64,000 bases of DNA from G963667675 sp964291545 (GTDB taxonomy: Bacteria > Chloroflexota > Dehalococcoidia > Lucifugimonadales > UBA3495): contig OZ219860.1 in the NCBI GenBank assembly GCA_964291545.2, positions 248,001-312,000 of the forward strand, given 5' to 3'. The notes beneath the pieces were generated by a model. The model had not been told where the DNA came from. It saw nothing but the letters and a program-made list of their open reading frames with translations, and did not search any database. Shown piece by piece: positions 17,352 to 28,243 of this stretch. Made by a program: the position numbers and the translations under genes. Each line of letters begins with the position of its first letter. The first letter of the stretch is position 1.

Positions 17352-18296
17352 TTATCGCCCGGCCTCGAACTCCCGCTTCTCCTCGGGGGTCAGGAAGCTG
17401 ATGGCTTGCTCGACAACGTCGAAGCCAGCGGCTTCACTGAATGCGGCCAAGAAGCCGTTGCTCAAGGGCCCGGGGACCTTGCCGTCCCCGATGGTGTGCC
17501 CGTTGAGGCTCTTGGCGGGGATAATGCAGGCGGTGCTGGTGCAGAAAAAGGCCTCGTCGGCCATGTAAACGTCGTGGGGGGTGTAGTCGGCCTCGTCCCA
17601 GGGTATCCCCATGTTATCGGCATATCCCATGATGGTGTCCATGGTGATGCCGGGAAGCACATGGCGCCGGTTGGGCACCTTGAGCCTGCCGTCCTTGACG
17701 AACATGAAGTTGGAGCCCATGCCCTCGGTCACGTTGCCGTTGAGATCCAGCATCAAGACCCACATCTCAGGGTCGGCCTGCTTGGCCTCGAAGTCCGACA
17801 CAAAGTGGTTCATCTTGTTGGCGATCTTGGCCTTCGGGGAAAGGCTTTCCGGGGGAGTCCGCCGGGTGGCGGAGGTGGCGGCCCGAACGCCCTGGATGTA
17901 TTGCTTGGCGAACTGCTTGAAGGGATTGGGGCGGGCATAGACGGAGACGTTGGGGCCCGCATGGAATTCCTGGTTCAGGTTGCCCCGGCTGACCACCTGG
18001 TGAACGTTGAAGTCTCCGTATTGGCCCAACAGGTGCTTGTTGGCGTCCACCACGTCCAGGGTGACTTTCTCCATTTCTTCCCAGGTAAGACCGGGGTTGA
18101 TGCGGGTGTACTTCAAGGAGCGGTACAGCCGGTCCAAGTGGGCGTCCAGCCTGAAGACCTTTCCGCCAAAGGTGCGTTCGGTGTCATAGACCGCGTCGCC
18201 CCACCGGTAGCCCCTGTCCAGGGCCGAAATCATGGCCTTGCTTTCGGGGACCATCTCGCCATTAACGTATACGATGAACTCCTGTGAGTCTGCCAT
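17352..18296 (-). CDS. Class IV (branched-chain type) aminotransferase
   Basis: PLP fold-type IV aminotransferase of 314 aa, the family of branched-chain amino acid aminotransferase, D-amino acid aminotransferase and ADC lyase. Seen: VNGEMVPESKAMISALDRGY and RWGDAVYDTERTF (N-terminal block), the PLP-lysine region SPKAKIANKMNHFVSDFEA near 160-180, and the class signature EGMGSNFMFVKDGRL with VLPGITMDTIM near 205-240. AAGGAG is nine bases before ATG 18296. A TTGACA-type promoter lies upstream and a strong terminator downstream, so it is a single-gene transcript. The exact amino donor cannot be assigned. Confidence 0.9.
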   Translation of the reverse strand: MADSQEFIVYVNGEMVPESKAMISALDRGYRWGDAVYDTERTFGGKVFRLDAHLDRLYRSLKYTRINPGLTWEEMEKVTLDVVDANKHLLGQYGDFNVHQVVSRGNLNQEFHAGPNVSVYARPNPFKQFAKQYIQGVRAATSATRRTPPESLSPKAKIANKMNHFVSDFEAKQADPEMWVLMLDLNGNVTEGMGSNFMFVKDGRLKVPNRRHVLPGITMDTIMGYADNMGIPWDEADYTPHDVYMADEAFFCTSTACIIPAKSLNGHTIGDGKVPGPLSNGFLAAFSEAAGFDVVEQAISFLTPEEKREFEAGR

Positions 18297-18353
18297 CCTT
18301 TAGCGCTCCTTAGGTATTTGGTGTCTTAAAACTACCCTTCCCAACCGAACGCT

Positions 18354-18382
18354 ATTCAATCACAGCAGAGGTACGCTGTCAA
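18354..18382 (-). promoter_or_regulatory. Sigma70-type promoter for the class IV aminotransferase gene
   Basis: On the minus strand TTGACA (18382-18377), a 17-bp spacer and TTGAAT (18359-18354), about 58 bp upstream of ATG 18296. The -35 box is perfect, the -10 box is 4/6. Confidence 0.5.
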
Positions 18383-18429
18383 TGTGCTACGCCCTTGAGT
18401 AAGCGACGCGCCAGCATGCGGCGGGCGAC

Positions 18430-19347
18430 CTAGAGCACGGCCACCGGATTTACCGGCGACCCTGTTCCGCCTACCACTCTCAAAGGGTTGACGGTAAGCA
18501 AGAACTCGTAGCGTCCCGCCTGATCGCATGCCTCCGCCAGCGGTTCCAGCAGTGCGCAGTCAAGGAGCGCGAGACCGTAGGCAAAAATGGCGCCGTGGAC
18601 CGCCCAGGGCAGCCCGTATCCATTCGGGGCCAGGTCCTCCATGTCCCACACCAAGAGGGAGCACTCGGACTCCCGAAGAAACTTGAGACACGAAGCATGG
18701 AGTCCTGGCCTATAGTCGCGGCTGCTTCCCCACGGGACGTTGCCCGCTGCGTCCCATTTTTCACGGCCGCTGTATACCACCAAGGCGTCGCCAGGCTCCA
18801 GATTCAGTCCTTCCGCCTTGGCGATGTCTTCCAACTCCCAGCCGTGCACCGGCTTCTCGTGGGTGACGTAAGGCTCGGCGCGGTGTTTGGGAACGTCCAG
18901 CAGGACGCCCCGAGTCATGATGCCGTCCTTCCATTGGTCAATCGACCCCCATACGGCCCCGTCCATGGTGACTTCTTGCGACGGGTCCCGGCCGTTCCAC
19001 ATGCCTTCGGCGTCCCAGGCATGGCACAAGGCGTCCAGGTGGGTGGTGGCGTTGCCGTGAAAGGCTATTCCCAGATAGTCCACGCAAGCGCCTGCGCCTT
19101 CTCCCCGGTTGTGCTGTTTCATGTAGTGGACGGCCGGGAAAGGGTTGTTGGGTGCGGGGGTCTTGGGGAATGCGCGGCTCAAGGAAATGGCTTGGCCGGA
19201 CTTGACCAGCCGGGCCGCGGCGATCCGTTTCTCCGGAGTAATCAGATTTACCGCGCCCTTCTGGTCGTCCTTGCCCCACCGGCCCCAGTTACGGTCGTCT
19301 TTGAGGTATGCCTGGACTTCCTCCCTGGTGGGGATGCGGCGTTCCAT
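18430..19347 (-). CDS. Cyclase family protein (kynurenine formamidase-like hydrolase)
   Basis: 305-aa metal-dependent hydrolase of the cyclase/KynB superfamily. Seen: WGKDDQKGAVNLITPEKRIA near 24-43, the metal-binding FHGNATTHLDALCHAW near 95-110 (H-x-x-x-T-H-x-D-x-x-x-H type), GVLLDVPKHR, LEPGDALVVYSGREKWD and a C-terminal AVHGAIFAYGLALLDCALLEPLA. It is the longer subtype often found in catabolic gene sets rather than the ~210-aa kynurenine formamidase. It is alone on its transcript; the substrate is unknown. Confidence 0.88.
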   Translation of the reverse strand: MERRIPTREEVQAYLKDDRNWGRWGKDDQKGAVNLITPEKRIAAARLVKSGQAISLSRAFPKTPAPNNPFPAVHYMKQHNRGEGAGACVDYLGIAFHGNATTHLDALCHAWDAEGMWNGRDPSQEVTMDGAVWGSIDQWKDGIMTRGVLLDVPKHRAEPYVTHEKPVHGWELEDIAKAEGLNLEPGDALVVYSGREKWDAAGNVPWGSSRDYRPGLHASCLKFLRESECSLLVWDMEDLAPNGYGLPWAVHGAIFAYGLALLDCALLEPLAEACDQAGRYEFLLTVNPLRVVGGTGSPVNPVAVL

Positions 19348-19514
19348 GGGTTTCCTCCTGGCTTCAGGCTATCGGGCGTGGATTGCGGCCGGACGGATGG
19401 CTATCGGCCGACTTACTCGGGCGCCGGCAGAACGTAACATAAACGAGATTGGCATGGAGAAGGACTGGATGAAACTTTCAGATAGCTGGTCAAGCGCTCG
19501 GCCGTTAACGAAGC

Positions 19515-19546
19515 TTGGCTCCCCGCAACGCTGCTTGGGGAGCCAA
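19515..19546 (-). terminator. Terminator-like hairpin downstream of rpsU
   Basis: TTGGCTCCCC (19515-19524) and GGGGAGCCAA (19537-19546) form a perfect 10-bp stem with a 12-base loop, 42 bp past the rpsU stop codon. There is no good T-run, so termination is likely but unproven. Confidence 0.6.
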
Positions 19547-19588
19547 TTGATCACGCAATAGTGAGCTAGTGATTAAGGAGAGGACGAA

Positions 19589-19777
19589 TCAGCGCCTCAT
19601 CTGGCGTCGACGCCGGCGGGCCGCACGTTGCGCCGCCAACCGTTCCTTTTGCGCCTTGGAGCGGAAGAACCGACGGTCCTTTAGCTCCCTGAGCACACCG
19701 GAGTGCTGCACGGAAGCTCGGAATCGGTTAACCAGACTTTCCGGGGACTCGCCTTCCCGAGGCGTCACATATGCCAT
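19589..19777 (-). CDS. rpsU: 30S ribosomal protein S21
   Basis: 62-aa basic protein of the small ribosomal subunit. Seen: PESLVNRFRASVQHSGVLRE, LKDRRFFRSKAQKERLAAQR and an Arg-rich tail (ARRRRRQMRR), the normal layout and length of S21. AGGAGCGGTGA precedes ATG 19777. The gene is monocistronic and ends at a 10-bp hairpin. Confidence 0.96.
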   Translation of the reverse strand: MAYVTPREGESPESLVNRFRASVQHSGVLRELKDRRFFRSKAQKERLAAQRAARRRRRQMRR

Positions 19778-20100
19778 TCACCGCTCCTAGGGTAAGTATG
19801 GGTCATGGGTAATGTACCACAGGGGAAACGGCAGGGGCAACCTTCTGTCACGGTTGGAAACGGCGTTTTGGCTGTCGTTGCTCTGTTCAGGACTTGGGTT
19901 GTGCCGCTGCGAGCGGCGGATAGGGGAGCGGCGCAGTAACGGGATGCCGCGTGCGCGGGAGGGATAGCGCTGTAGCGGGCTGGATAGCGCTGTAGCGGGC
20001 TGGATAGCGCTGTAGCGGGCTAGCCCTGGATGAGAGCATGGGATATGATGGGCGTTCCTCTCAAGCAACCCCAGAGTGGGGACAACGGAGAAAGGAACGA
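19778..20100. other. Intergenic region between rpsU and the VOC gene
   Basis: 323 bp without a convincing gene. It separates divergent rpsU and the VOC-family gene and must hold both promoters. It contains a 3 x 20-bp tandem repeat at 19962-20021. No consensus promoter was recognised with confidence. Confidence 0.6.
19962..20021 (+). repeat. Three perfect 20-bp tandem repeats
   Basis: The unit GGATAGCGCTGTAGCGGGCT occurs three times in a row (19962-19981, 19982-20001, 20002-20021) with no mismatch. Each unit carries the palindrome AGCGCT. It lies 80 bp upstream of the VOC-family start codon and 185 bp upstream of rpsU. Perfect identity suggests recent slippage expansion. Confidence 0.95.
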
Positions 20101-20889
20101 ATGGAAGTAACGAAGCATCAACCGGGAATGTTCAGCTGGGCGGACATGCCGGTGTTGGATATGGACAAGGCCCTGGACTTCTACACCGGACTCTTGAAAT
20201 TGGACGCTACTCCCACAGAGGTTGCCCCCGGGATGACATACGTGGCGCTGAGCAAGGCGGGGAAGAACTGCTGTGCTTTGTACACCATGGACGAGGCGGC
20301 GATGCAGGAACGGGGCGGCCAGTGGTGGGTGAGCTACTTCACCGTAGACGATGCAGACGCTACGGCGGAGCGGGTCAAGGCGTTGGGAGGCTCGGTCTGG
20401 TTTGAGCCATTCGACGTGTTCGGGGAGGGCCGAATGGCGGTGGTCGCCGACCCCACCGGCGCAACGTTTGCTTTGTGGCAGCCCAAGAGGGGCATCGGCG
20501 CCGAGGTGTTCGGAGAGCCGGGGGCCCTGGCGTGGAACGAGTTGTACACCCACGACGTGGAAGCTGCGGCGCGATTCTACGGCGGGTTGTTTGGATGGAA
20601 GGCCAACGCTGCGGCTACTCCTGACGGCGGTGAGTACACGGTGTTCGACTTGGATGGACAGCCTGCGTCGGGGATGATGGCAATTCGAGCAGAGTGGGGA
20701 GAGATGCCAGCCAACTGGTCCATCTATCTGGCAGTGGAGGACCTGGAAGAGGCTTTGAAGCTGGTGGAGACCAAGGGCGGGAAGGTCATAAACCGGCCGA
20801 TGCACATCGACGGCGTGGGCACGTTCTCGTTTATCCAAGACCCAATAGGGGCTTACCTGTCGGTGATGGAGTTGGACGCCGCCGGCTGA
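20101..20889 (+). CDS. Two-domain VOC (glyoxalase/bleomycin resistance) family protein
   Basis: 262-aa protein with two tandem vicinal-oxygen-chelate domains. Domain 1 (about 10-125): FSWADMPVLDMDKALDFYTG, then GGQWWVSYFTVDDADATAER and ADPTGATFALWQP. Domain 2 (about 135-260): LAWNELYTHDVEAAARFYGG, LFGW, WSIYLAVEDLEEALKLVETK and IQDPIGAYLSVME. ATG 20101 follows GGAGAAAGGA. This subtype resembles actinobacterial hydroxylases and uncharacterised two-domain VOC proteins; the reaction is not predictable. Confidence 0.92.
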   Translation: MEVTKHQPGMFSWADMPVLDMDKALDFYTGLLKLDATPTEVAPGMTYVALSKAGKNCCALYTMDEAAMQERGGQWWVSYFTVDDADATAERVKALGGSVWFEPFDVFGEGRMAVVADPTGATFALWQPKRGIGAEVFGEPGALAWNELYTHDVEAAARFYGGLFGWKANAAATPDGGEYTVFDLDGQPASGMMAIRAEWGEMPANWSIYLAVEDLEEALKLVETKGGKVINRPMHIDGVGTFSFIQDPIGAYLSVMELDAAG

Positions 20890-20907
20890 AGCGTTAACGC
20901 CGGTGCG

Positions 20908-22170
20908 TTAAACTTCGAGCAGCTTCAGGAACTGCTTGTCGCTGCGGTGGGGCCCCAGGATGGCCAGCCTGGTATTCTCCCGGCAGCACAGCGCCTGGGC
21001 GACCCTGGCAACGTCGGTCCCTGTTACGGCGTCTACTTTCTGAGCGGCTTCGTCCGGCGTTGCGACCCAACCTTGGAGTAGTTCTTGGGAAGCCAGCCAT
21101 GCGGCCACGCCGCGGGTATCTTCCAGGCCCAGCAGCAGTCTACCCTTGGCGTACTCCTTGGCCTTGTCGACTTCCTGGTCGGGGGCTTCGCGGTGCATTG
21201 CCTCCATCTCGGCAATCACCGCGCCTACGGCGTCACGGGTCTTTTTCGGCTCAACGCCGCAATAGACTACTAACGAGCCGCAGTCGCGGTAGTAACTTGT
21301 GGAACTGCTGACGTCGTAGGTCAAGCTCTGCTCCTCCCGGAGATTGAGGAACAGGCGGCTGCTCATGCCGTCCCCGAGCATCACGTTGAGGATGGCCAGG
21401 TTGTAACGGTCCGGGTCTTCCAGGGACAACCCGGGCAAGGCCAGGCACAGATGGGTCTGGTCGGTGCGGCGCTGTTCCATGCGAACAGGCGGTCCTGGCC
21501 GGCTGTAGTCCACCGGCTCCCAGTCCAGGGCGTTCTCCGGTTCCCAGGCTGCAGTTGCTTCTCCCACGAGTTCCAACACTTCATTGTGAGATATGTTGCC
21601 GGCGACGGCGACCACAGCGTTGGCGGGGTTGTACTGTCGGCGCATGTAGTCCAGGATGGCGTCCCTGGAGATGGCGCTCACCGATTCGGGGGTCCCGCCG
21701 ACGTCGCGGCCCAAGGCCTGTTCCGGCCAAAGGGCATCGTCTATCAACAGGTCGACTTTGTAGGTGGGATGGTCGTAGGTCATGCGCAACTCTTCCTGGA
21801 TGACCTCCCGCTCCTTCTCGAGTTCCTCGGGGTCCACCAGCGGGTGCTGGACCAGGTCCATGAGCACGGCCAGGGCGGTGGGGAAGTGGGGCTGGGGCAC
21901 CTTGCACCAGAAGGAGGTAACCTCGCGGTCGGTGCTGGCGTTCATCACGCCGCCGACGCCTTCGATGGCCTCGCTGACCTGCCTGGCGGTGGGCCAGCGC
22001 CTGGTGCCCTTGAAGGGAAGGTGCTCCAGGAAGTGGGAAATGCCGGAGGTTTCGGCAGACTCGTACCTGGAGCCTGCGCCGATATTGAAGACAGTGGAAA
22101 CCGACCTGCTGTGGGGCATGGTGGAAGTCAGCACGCGGAGTCCGTTATCCAAGACAGTACGCTGGTACAT
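20908..22170 (-). CDS. M16 family zinc metallopeptidase (insulinase/processing peptidase type)
   Basis: 420-aa peptidase. Seen: N-terminal LDNGLRVLTSTMPHSRSVST, GAGSRYESAETSGISHFLEH with the inverted zinc motif HFLEH near 46-50, the further ligand region ELEKEREVIQEELRM near 120, AVVAVAGNISHNEVLELVGE, and the C-terminal domain (LNVMLGDGMSSRLFLNLREE, SLTYDVSSSTSYY). A complete catalytic set and normal length for the bacterial PqqL/YmxG-like single-gene type. Probably cytoplasmic: no signal peptide is seen. Confidence 0.93.
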   Translation of the reverse strand: MYQRTVLDNGLRVLTSTMPHSRSVSTVFNIGAGSRYESAETSGISHFLEHLPFKGTRRWPTARQVSEAIEGVGGVMNASTDREVTSFWCKVPQPHFPTALAVLMDLVQHPLVDPEELEKEREVIQEELRMTYDHPTYKVDLLIDDALWPEQALGRDVGGTPESVSAISRDAILDYMRRQYNPANAVVAVAGNISHNEVLELVGEATAAWEPENALDWEPVDYSRPGPPVRMEQRRTDQTHLCLALPGLSLEDPDRYNLAILNVMLGDGMSSRLFLNLREEQSLTYDVSSSTSYYRDCGSLVVYCGVEPKKTRDAVGAVIAEMEAMHREAPDQEVDKAKEYAKGRLLLGLEDTRGVAAWLASQELLQGWVATPDEAAQKVDAVTGTDVARVAQALCCRENTRLAILGPHRSDKQFLKLLEV

Positions 22171-22272
22171 GAAAGCTCTACCTATTGGTCATATCTAAAG
22201 TAACGCGGGGCCACCCGAGGTGGTGGCATGCGTTTAACTGGGGCCCGGGAATGGCGCCGCAGGGAGACCTGG

Positions 22273-22914
22273 CTAGCTTTCAAGCCAGCTCACGTCTCCG
22301 CACAGGTCCGGCGGGTGGGTCCTGGAGGCGAAGTCCTGGTACTGCCGGCGGGCGTCGCCGATGGTTGTGTCTATTCCGTGGCCGGGATACACGGCGGTGT
22401 CGTCGGGCAGGGCCAGCAGCTTGTCCTCGATGCTGGTTATGATTTCCCGTAGGGCCTGGGGACTGGTGGTCCTGCCGGGGCCGCCGGGAAACAGGGTATC
22501 GCCGGAGAAGAGATGGTTGCCGAACAGGAAGCAGCGGGCGCCCTCGGTGTGGCCGGGAGTGGCCAGCACCTGCAGTTCCAGGTTGCCAAACTTGACGGTG
22601 TCGCCGTCCTTGAGGGATAGGTCGGGCCGCCTGGGCAAGGCGTCGGCATCCTCGGCGCCGATGCCCACCGCGGCGCTGACTGCTCCGGAGATCGCGCCGA
22701 ACCCCTCAAGATGATCGCCGTGGCGGTGGGTAATCAGGATATTGGTTATCTTGACGTCGCCGATGGCGTCGATGAGCTTTTCCGGCTCGGCCGGGGTGTC
22801 GATGATAACACCCTCGTTGGTCTCGGGGCACACGAGAATATACCCGTTGTTGTCGATGGGCCCCATATGGGCAATCTTGGTGATGCGGACTTCGCCGTCG
22901 TAGTGGACGGACAT
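22273..22914 (-). CDS. MBL-fold metallo-hydrolase
   Basis: 213-aa metallo-beta-lactamase-fold hydrolase of the glyoxalase II-like group. ATG 22914 follows GGAGAG. Seen: NNGYILVCPETNEGVIIDTP, the metal motif THRHGDHLEGFGAISG near 63-78 (HxHxDH), ATPGHTEGARCFLFGNHLFS with two more ligands (H and D: LFSGDTLFPGG), and VYPGHGIDTTIGD. All ligands are present. Substrate unknown. An inverted repeat at 22975-23003 lies upstream. Confidence 0.92.
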   Translation of the reverse strand: MSVHYDGEVRITKIAHMGPIDNNGYILVCPETNEGVIIDTPAEPEKLIDAIGDVKITNILITHRHGDHLEGFGAISGAVSAAVGIGAEDADALPRRPDLSLKDGDTVKFGNLELQVLATPGHTEGARCFLFGNHLFSGDTLFPGGPGRTTSPQALREIITSIEDKLLALPDDTAVYPGHGIDTTIGDARRQYQDFASRTHPPDLCGDVSWLES

Positions 22915-23170
22915 GATGCTCTCTCCGGCAGTGGAATTTGGCGCAGTCCATTGTACCAGAGGGGTGGAATAGGGGCCATTGGGGAGCAATTTTGGCCAAT
23001 GGCGGATAGCTGGCAGGGGATGACACTTTCGGGCGAACGATTTTTTGGTTCCCCTATCATTTTCTCCCATTTCCTCTCATTTAGCACGGCCGGGGGTCGT
23101 CCGGAGGCGTCAGCCGCAGCGAAAGGGGGGTAGCCACGGCTACTGCCGCTAGAACGAGTCTTTTTTCTTG

Positions 23171-23200
23171 TGAGCCATTTTGAGTCATTCTGAGCCATTG
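23171..23200 (+). repeat. Three adjacent 10-bp direct repeats
   Basis: TGAGCCATTT, TGAGTCATTC and TGAGCCATTG follow each other without gap, so the TGAG(C/T)CATT core recurs every 10 bp, about one helical turn. This spacing suits cooperative protein binding on one DNA face. The nearest genes are the MBL hydrolase (-) and the AbrB antitoxin (+). Confidence 0.6.
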
Positions 23201-23271
23201 GCCTCAATGGCGCCGGTAGGCTGTCAAGATGCCGGCGGCCGCCAACCGGTCTATGGATATAGTAAGGAGCG

Positions 23272-23424
23272 ATGGCAGGATGGTGCAAGGCCCAAGTGTC
23301 AGTGATTGAGTCCGCGGAAGCCAAGTGGGAGTTACCGGACTGCTGCAGATGGAAATCGGGGAAATCCGTTCTTACGGGAACATATACTTGCGATACTGCA
23401 ATAGGCCTTGCTATAATGCTATAA
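23272..23424 (+). CDS. Possible small protein of 50 aa
   Basis: ATG 23272 preceded by AAGGAG at a good spacing, open for 50 codons (MAGWCKAQVSVIESAEAKWE at the start) and ending in TAA at 23424, inside the promoter of the next operon. It has four cysteines (one CC pair) and no recognised domain. The good Shine-Dalgarno site is the main support. It may equally be chance. Confidence 0.2.
   Translation: MAGWCKAQVSVIESAEAKWELPDCCRWKSGKSVLTGTYTCDTAIGLAIML
23388..23417 (+). promoter_or_regulatory. Promoter of the AbrB/PIN toxin-antitoxin operon
   Basis: TTGCGA at 23388-23393, 18-bp spacer, TATAAT at 23412-23417 (perfect -10). The following sequence up to ATG 23467 is AT-rich with repeated TATA/ATAATG elements, as expected for an autoregulated toxin-antitoxin promoter. 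Confidence 0.6.
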
Positions 23425-23466
23425 GTAATGTTATATTAGAAAAGTAATCCATTGGGAGATATTGTT

Positions 23467-23700
23467 ATGCTGGAATCCGGAATTACATACAAAGGGCAGA
23501 CTACATTGCCCAAAATGGTGCGGGAAGCGCTGGCGTTGAAACCTGGTGACAGGGTGCGGTACGTCGTCCTGGGCGATGTAGTGCTGATAAGGCGGGTCGG
23601 GCCTACCAGCCGCTTGTTCCGCAGCCTTCCTTACGACGGGCCTGTCGTGAGCCTGGAAGACATGGACCGGGCGATTGCAGAAGGAGCCGCCGGAGAGTGA
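23467..23700 (+). CDS. AbrB/MazE-type antitoxin
   Basis: 77-aa SpoVT/AbrB-fold DNA-binding antitoxin. Seen: YKGQTTLPKMVREALALKPG (swapped-hairpin core, about 7-26), DRVRYVVLGDVVLIRRV, then a C-terminal toxin-binding tail ending in MDRAIAEGAAGE. ATG 23467 with GGGAG upstream; TTG 23452 is an alternative. The 3' end overlaps the toxin start (GTGA). Confidence 0.9.
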   Translation: MLESGITYKGQTTLPKMVREALALKPGDRVRYVVLGDVVLIRRVGPTSRLFRSLPYDGPVVSLEDMDRAIAEGAAGE

Positions 23701-24098
23701 TATCGATCGACACAAACGTAATCGTTCGCTACATCGTCGGCGATGACGCCGAACAAACGGAAGCGGCGCGGTCCCTGGTGGACGGGTTGACGGCTGACGA
23801 TCCGGGCTTCATCTGCCGGGAGGTTGTATTGGAGGTCGCCTGGGTATTGGAGAGGAGCTACGGTTTCACGCGGTCCAGGGTTGCCGAGTCGTTAATGGAC
23901 CTGACGGCTTCGGATACCTTGGTGGTAGAGAATTCGGATGACGCGGCTGTGGCCGCGTACCTGTCCCGACAGGGAAGCGTTGAGTTCTCGGACCTGATGA
24001 TCCTGGCGGCTGCAGAGCGGATGGGGGCACGACCCCTCTATACATTTGACCGCGCTCTTGCGCGAGTGGACGGGGCTATGCTGGTTGGGGGCGGTTAA
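23697..24098 (+). CDS. PIN domain toxin (VapC-like ribonuclease)
   Basis: 133-aa PIN-domain ribonuclease paired with the AbrB-type antitoxin. GTG 23697 overlaps the antitoxin stop codon by 4 bp. Acidic catalytic residues are in place: ISIDTNVIVRYIVGDD (Asp near 5), REVVLEVAWVLERSYGF (Glu near 45), VEFSDLMILAAAERMGARPL (Asp near 100) and YTFDRALAR. This is the subtype that pairs with AbrB proteins rather than with Phd or RHH antitoxins. Confidence 0.92.
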   Translation: MISIDTNVIVRYIVGDDAEQTEAARSLVDGLTADDPGFICREVVLEVAWVLERSYGFTRSRVAESLMDLTASDTLVVENSDDAAVAAYLSRQGSVEFSDLMILAAAERMGARPLYTFDRALARVDGAMLVGGG

Positions 24099-24234
24099 GG
24101 GGTTAGCATCAGGGAAATATGGCCTGGGGCGGCCCCCGCCGTTCGTTTGATTCTTGAGCCTCGCCACCAACAGATGTTGTCTTTGACCCCTGACGGTTTT
24201 CTCCCAGCGACTGGTATGGTCGGAGCCGGCTAGC

Positions 24235-24867
24235 CTAAGGGTAGTGCCAAATGGCCGGTGATTCACATCTTGGCTTGGTGAGAATAACCGGGGGTACCGA
24301 GAAATCCATACCAAATAGATTGGATATTGACTTTACGCAACCGGAATCCAAGGCCTTTATCTTCTTGGAAGGGGATTTAGAGGCATCCAGGTTCCAAACG
24401 GCGTTGCGCAACTTCTTTGCGACCTCAACGTGTCGATCCTTGGGTGTAGCTTGTTTGCCAGGCATGAACCCTTCAAACAGCCTCACTTCACGCTGAATAC
24501 CGCAATCTTGGAGCTTGCGCAGCAAATACCCTGCGGCGATCACCATCGCGGCTCCAGCATTCTCATACCAATACCAGTGTTTTCTGCCCTGTTTTTCAAA
24601 CAACCGACCACTGGGGTTGCCGTTGTCGGCAAAGGCTACGGAGAGCGGTGCTTCCAGCATTAGGTTTAGTGGTTTGGGAGAACGTTTCTGAGCCTCTGCG
24701 GTCACTAATTCTGCCAGGCGGGCAAACTTGACCTCCTTGCCATCCCCCTTCTGGTCCACGATGCCGCATGACTTCCTCGATTTGCTAAAGCCGAGGTCAA
24801 CAAACAGCCATTCACCGCTGTCCTTGGAAATCTGCTCGACAGTTCCGGCTCGAATCTTGGCGCTCAT
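24235..24867 (-). CDS. Uncharacterised protein with RNase H-like features
   Basis: 210 aa from ATG 24867, with AGGAG directly upstream. I do not recognise a family with certainty. WLFVDLGFSKSRKSCGIVD (Asp24 on a hydrophobic strand) followed by LNLMLEAPLSVAFAD (Glu72) resembles the first two acidic strands of RNase H/DUF429/RuvC-like nucleases. Later come KHWYWYENAGAAMVIAAGYL and ATPKDRHVEVAKKLRNAVWN. It is more AT-rich and Lys-rich than its neighbours, suggesting acquisition by transfer. It stands alone between the PIN toxin and uvrA. The fold assignment is tentative. Confidence 0.7.
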   Translation of the reverse strand: MSAKIRAGTVEQISKDSGEWLFVDLGFSKSRKSCGIVDQKGDGKEVKFARLAELVTAEAQKRSPKPLNLMLEAPLSVAFADNGNPSGRLFEKQGRKHWYWYENAGAAMVIAAGYLLRKLQDCGIQREVRLFEGFMPGKQATPKDRHVEVAKKLRNAVWNLDASKSPSKKIKALDSGCVKSISNLFGMDFSVPPVILTKPRCESPAIWHYP

Positions 24868-24908
24868 AGCTCCTGAGACACCTCCGCGGCAAGTGTTGAC
24901 GCACCAAT

Positions 24909-24929
24909 CGGTGTGCGTAGTGCACACCG
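24909..24929 (-). other. Palindromic hairpin between uvrA and the RNase H-like gene
   Basis: CGGTGTGC (24909-24916) and GCACACCG (24922-24929) are exact inverted repeats around 5 bases. It is 60 bp after the uvrA stop codon and 42 bp before the next start codon on the same strand. It could be the uvrA transcript end (no T-run) or an operator of the downstream gene. Confidence 0.45.
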
Positions 24930-24988
24930 CGGAGCTATAGGCTGACTTGGATAGGTAGTAGTAGCCGCAACTGCGCCGGTCACCCGAG

Positions 24989-27898
<2,910 letters not shown>

Positions 27899-27978
27899 CG
27901 CCCTCCACCCGACATTATTTGTCCGGGGTCTATTTTAGCATTGGATGGGTGGTTGGGGGTATGCGGGGGGTGGCGGCA

Positions 27979-27996
27979 TTCCCGTCTTCGCGGGAA
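27979..27996. repeat. Short dispersed hairpin repeat (TTCCCG...CGGGAA)
   Basis: Perfect 6-bp arms around a 6-base loop. The core resembles the longer copies at 29867-29885 and 62808-62829, but the flanking GACGGG is not kept here. Confidence 0.5.
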
Positions 27997-28067
27997 AGGC
28001 GGTGGAAGGCGTAGGGATGACGGCGAGGGGTAGGAGTAGGGGCATTGATTGGGGGAGCCGCATGTAA

Positions 28068-28087
28068 GGGCGAAAGATTTTTCGCCC
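28068..28087. repeat. Hairpin GGGCGAAA...TTTCGCCC
   Basis: Perfect 8-bp arms (28068-28075, 28080-28087) and a 4-base loop, flanked by TAA and CTA. Compact palindromes of this kind are often dispersed intergenic repeats; no second copy was found in this window. Confidence 0.55.
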
Positions 28088-28180
28088 CTACCCGGTGGGA
28101 CCGCAACGCCCTTAGGGACGTCGGTTTCCTTCGACTGGCTCTGGACAGGCCCGTCGGGAGTCCCGGAACAGGCGACAGCG

Positions 28181-28243
28181 GTCCGTTCCCCCTTCGATTT
28201 CCCTCAGGACGAACGGACAGCCTAGTCTCAGGCTAGGTATTTG
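28181..28243 (+). repeat. 63-bp dispersed repeat, copy 1
   Basis: Identical at 60 of 63 positions to 42454-42516 in the same orientation. It begins GTCCGTTCCCCCTTCGATTT and ends in CTAGGTATTTG. Both copies are preceded by a CCTTCGAC / ACAGGCCC segment and both lie between genes. Confidence 0.9.

Larger units (their letters stand above)
22915..23466. other. 552-bp intergenic region with several short sequence elements
   Basis: No well-supported gene. From left to right it holds a perfect 8-bp inverted repeat GCCATTGG/CCAATGGC (22975-22982, 22996-23003) 61 bp upstream of the MBL start; three 10-bp direct repeats at 23171-23200; GCCATT/AATGGC at 23194-23211; a possible 50-codon ORF at 23272-23424; and the promoter of the AbrB/PIN operon at 23388-23417. 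Confidence 0.6.

Noticed and set aside
19962..20021. CRISPR array
   Set aside because: The 20-bp units are directly adjacent with no spacers, so this is a simple tandem repeat.
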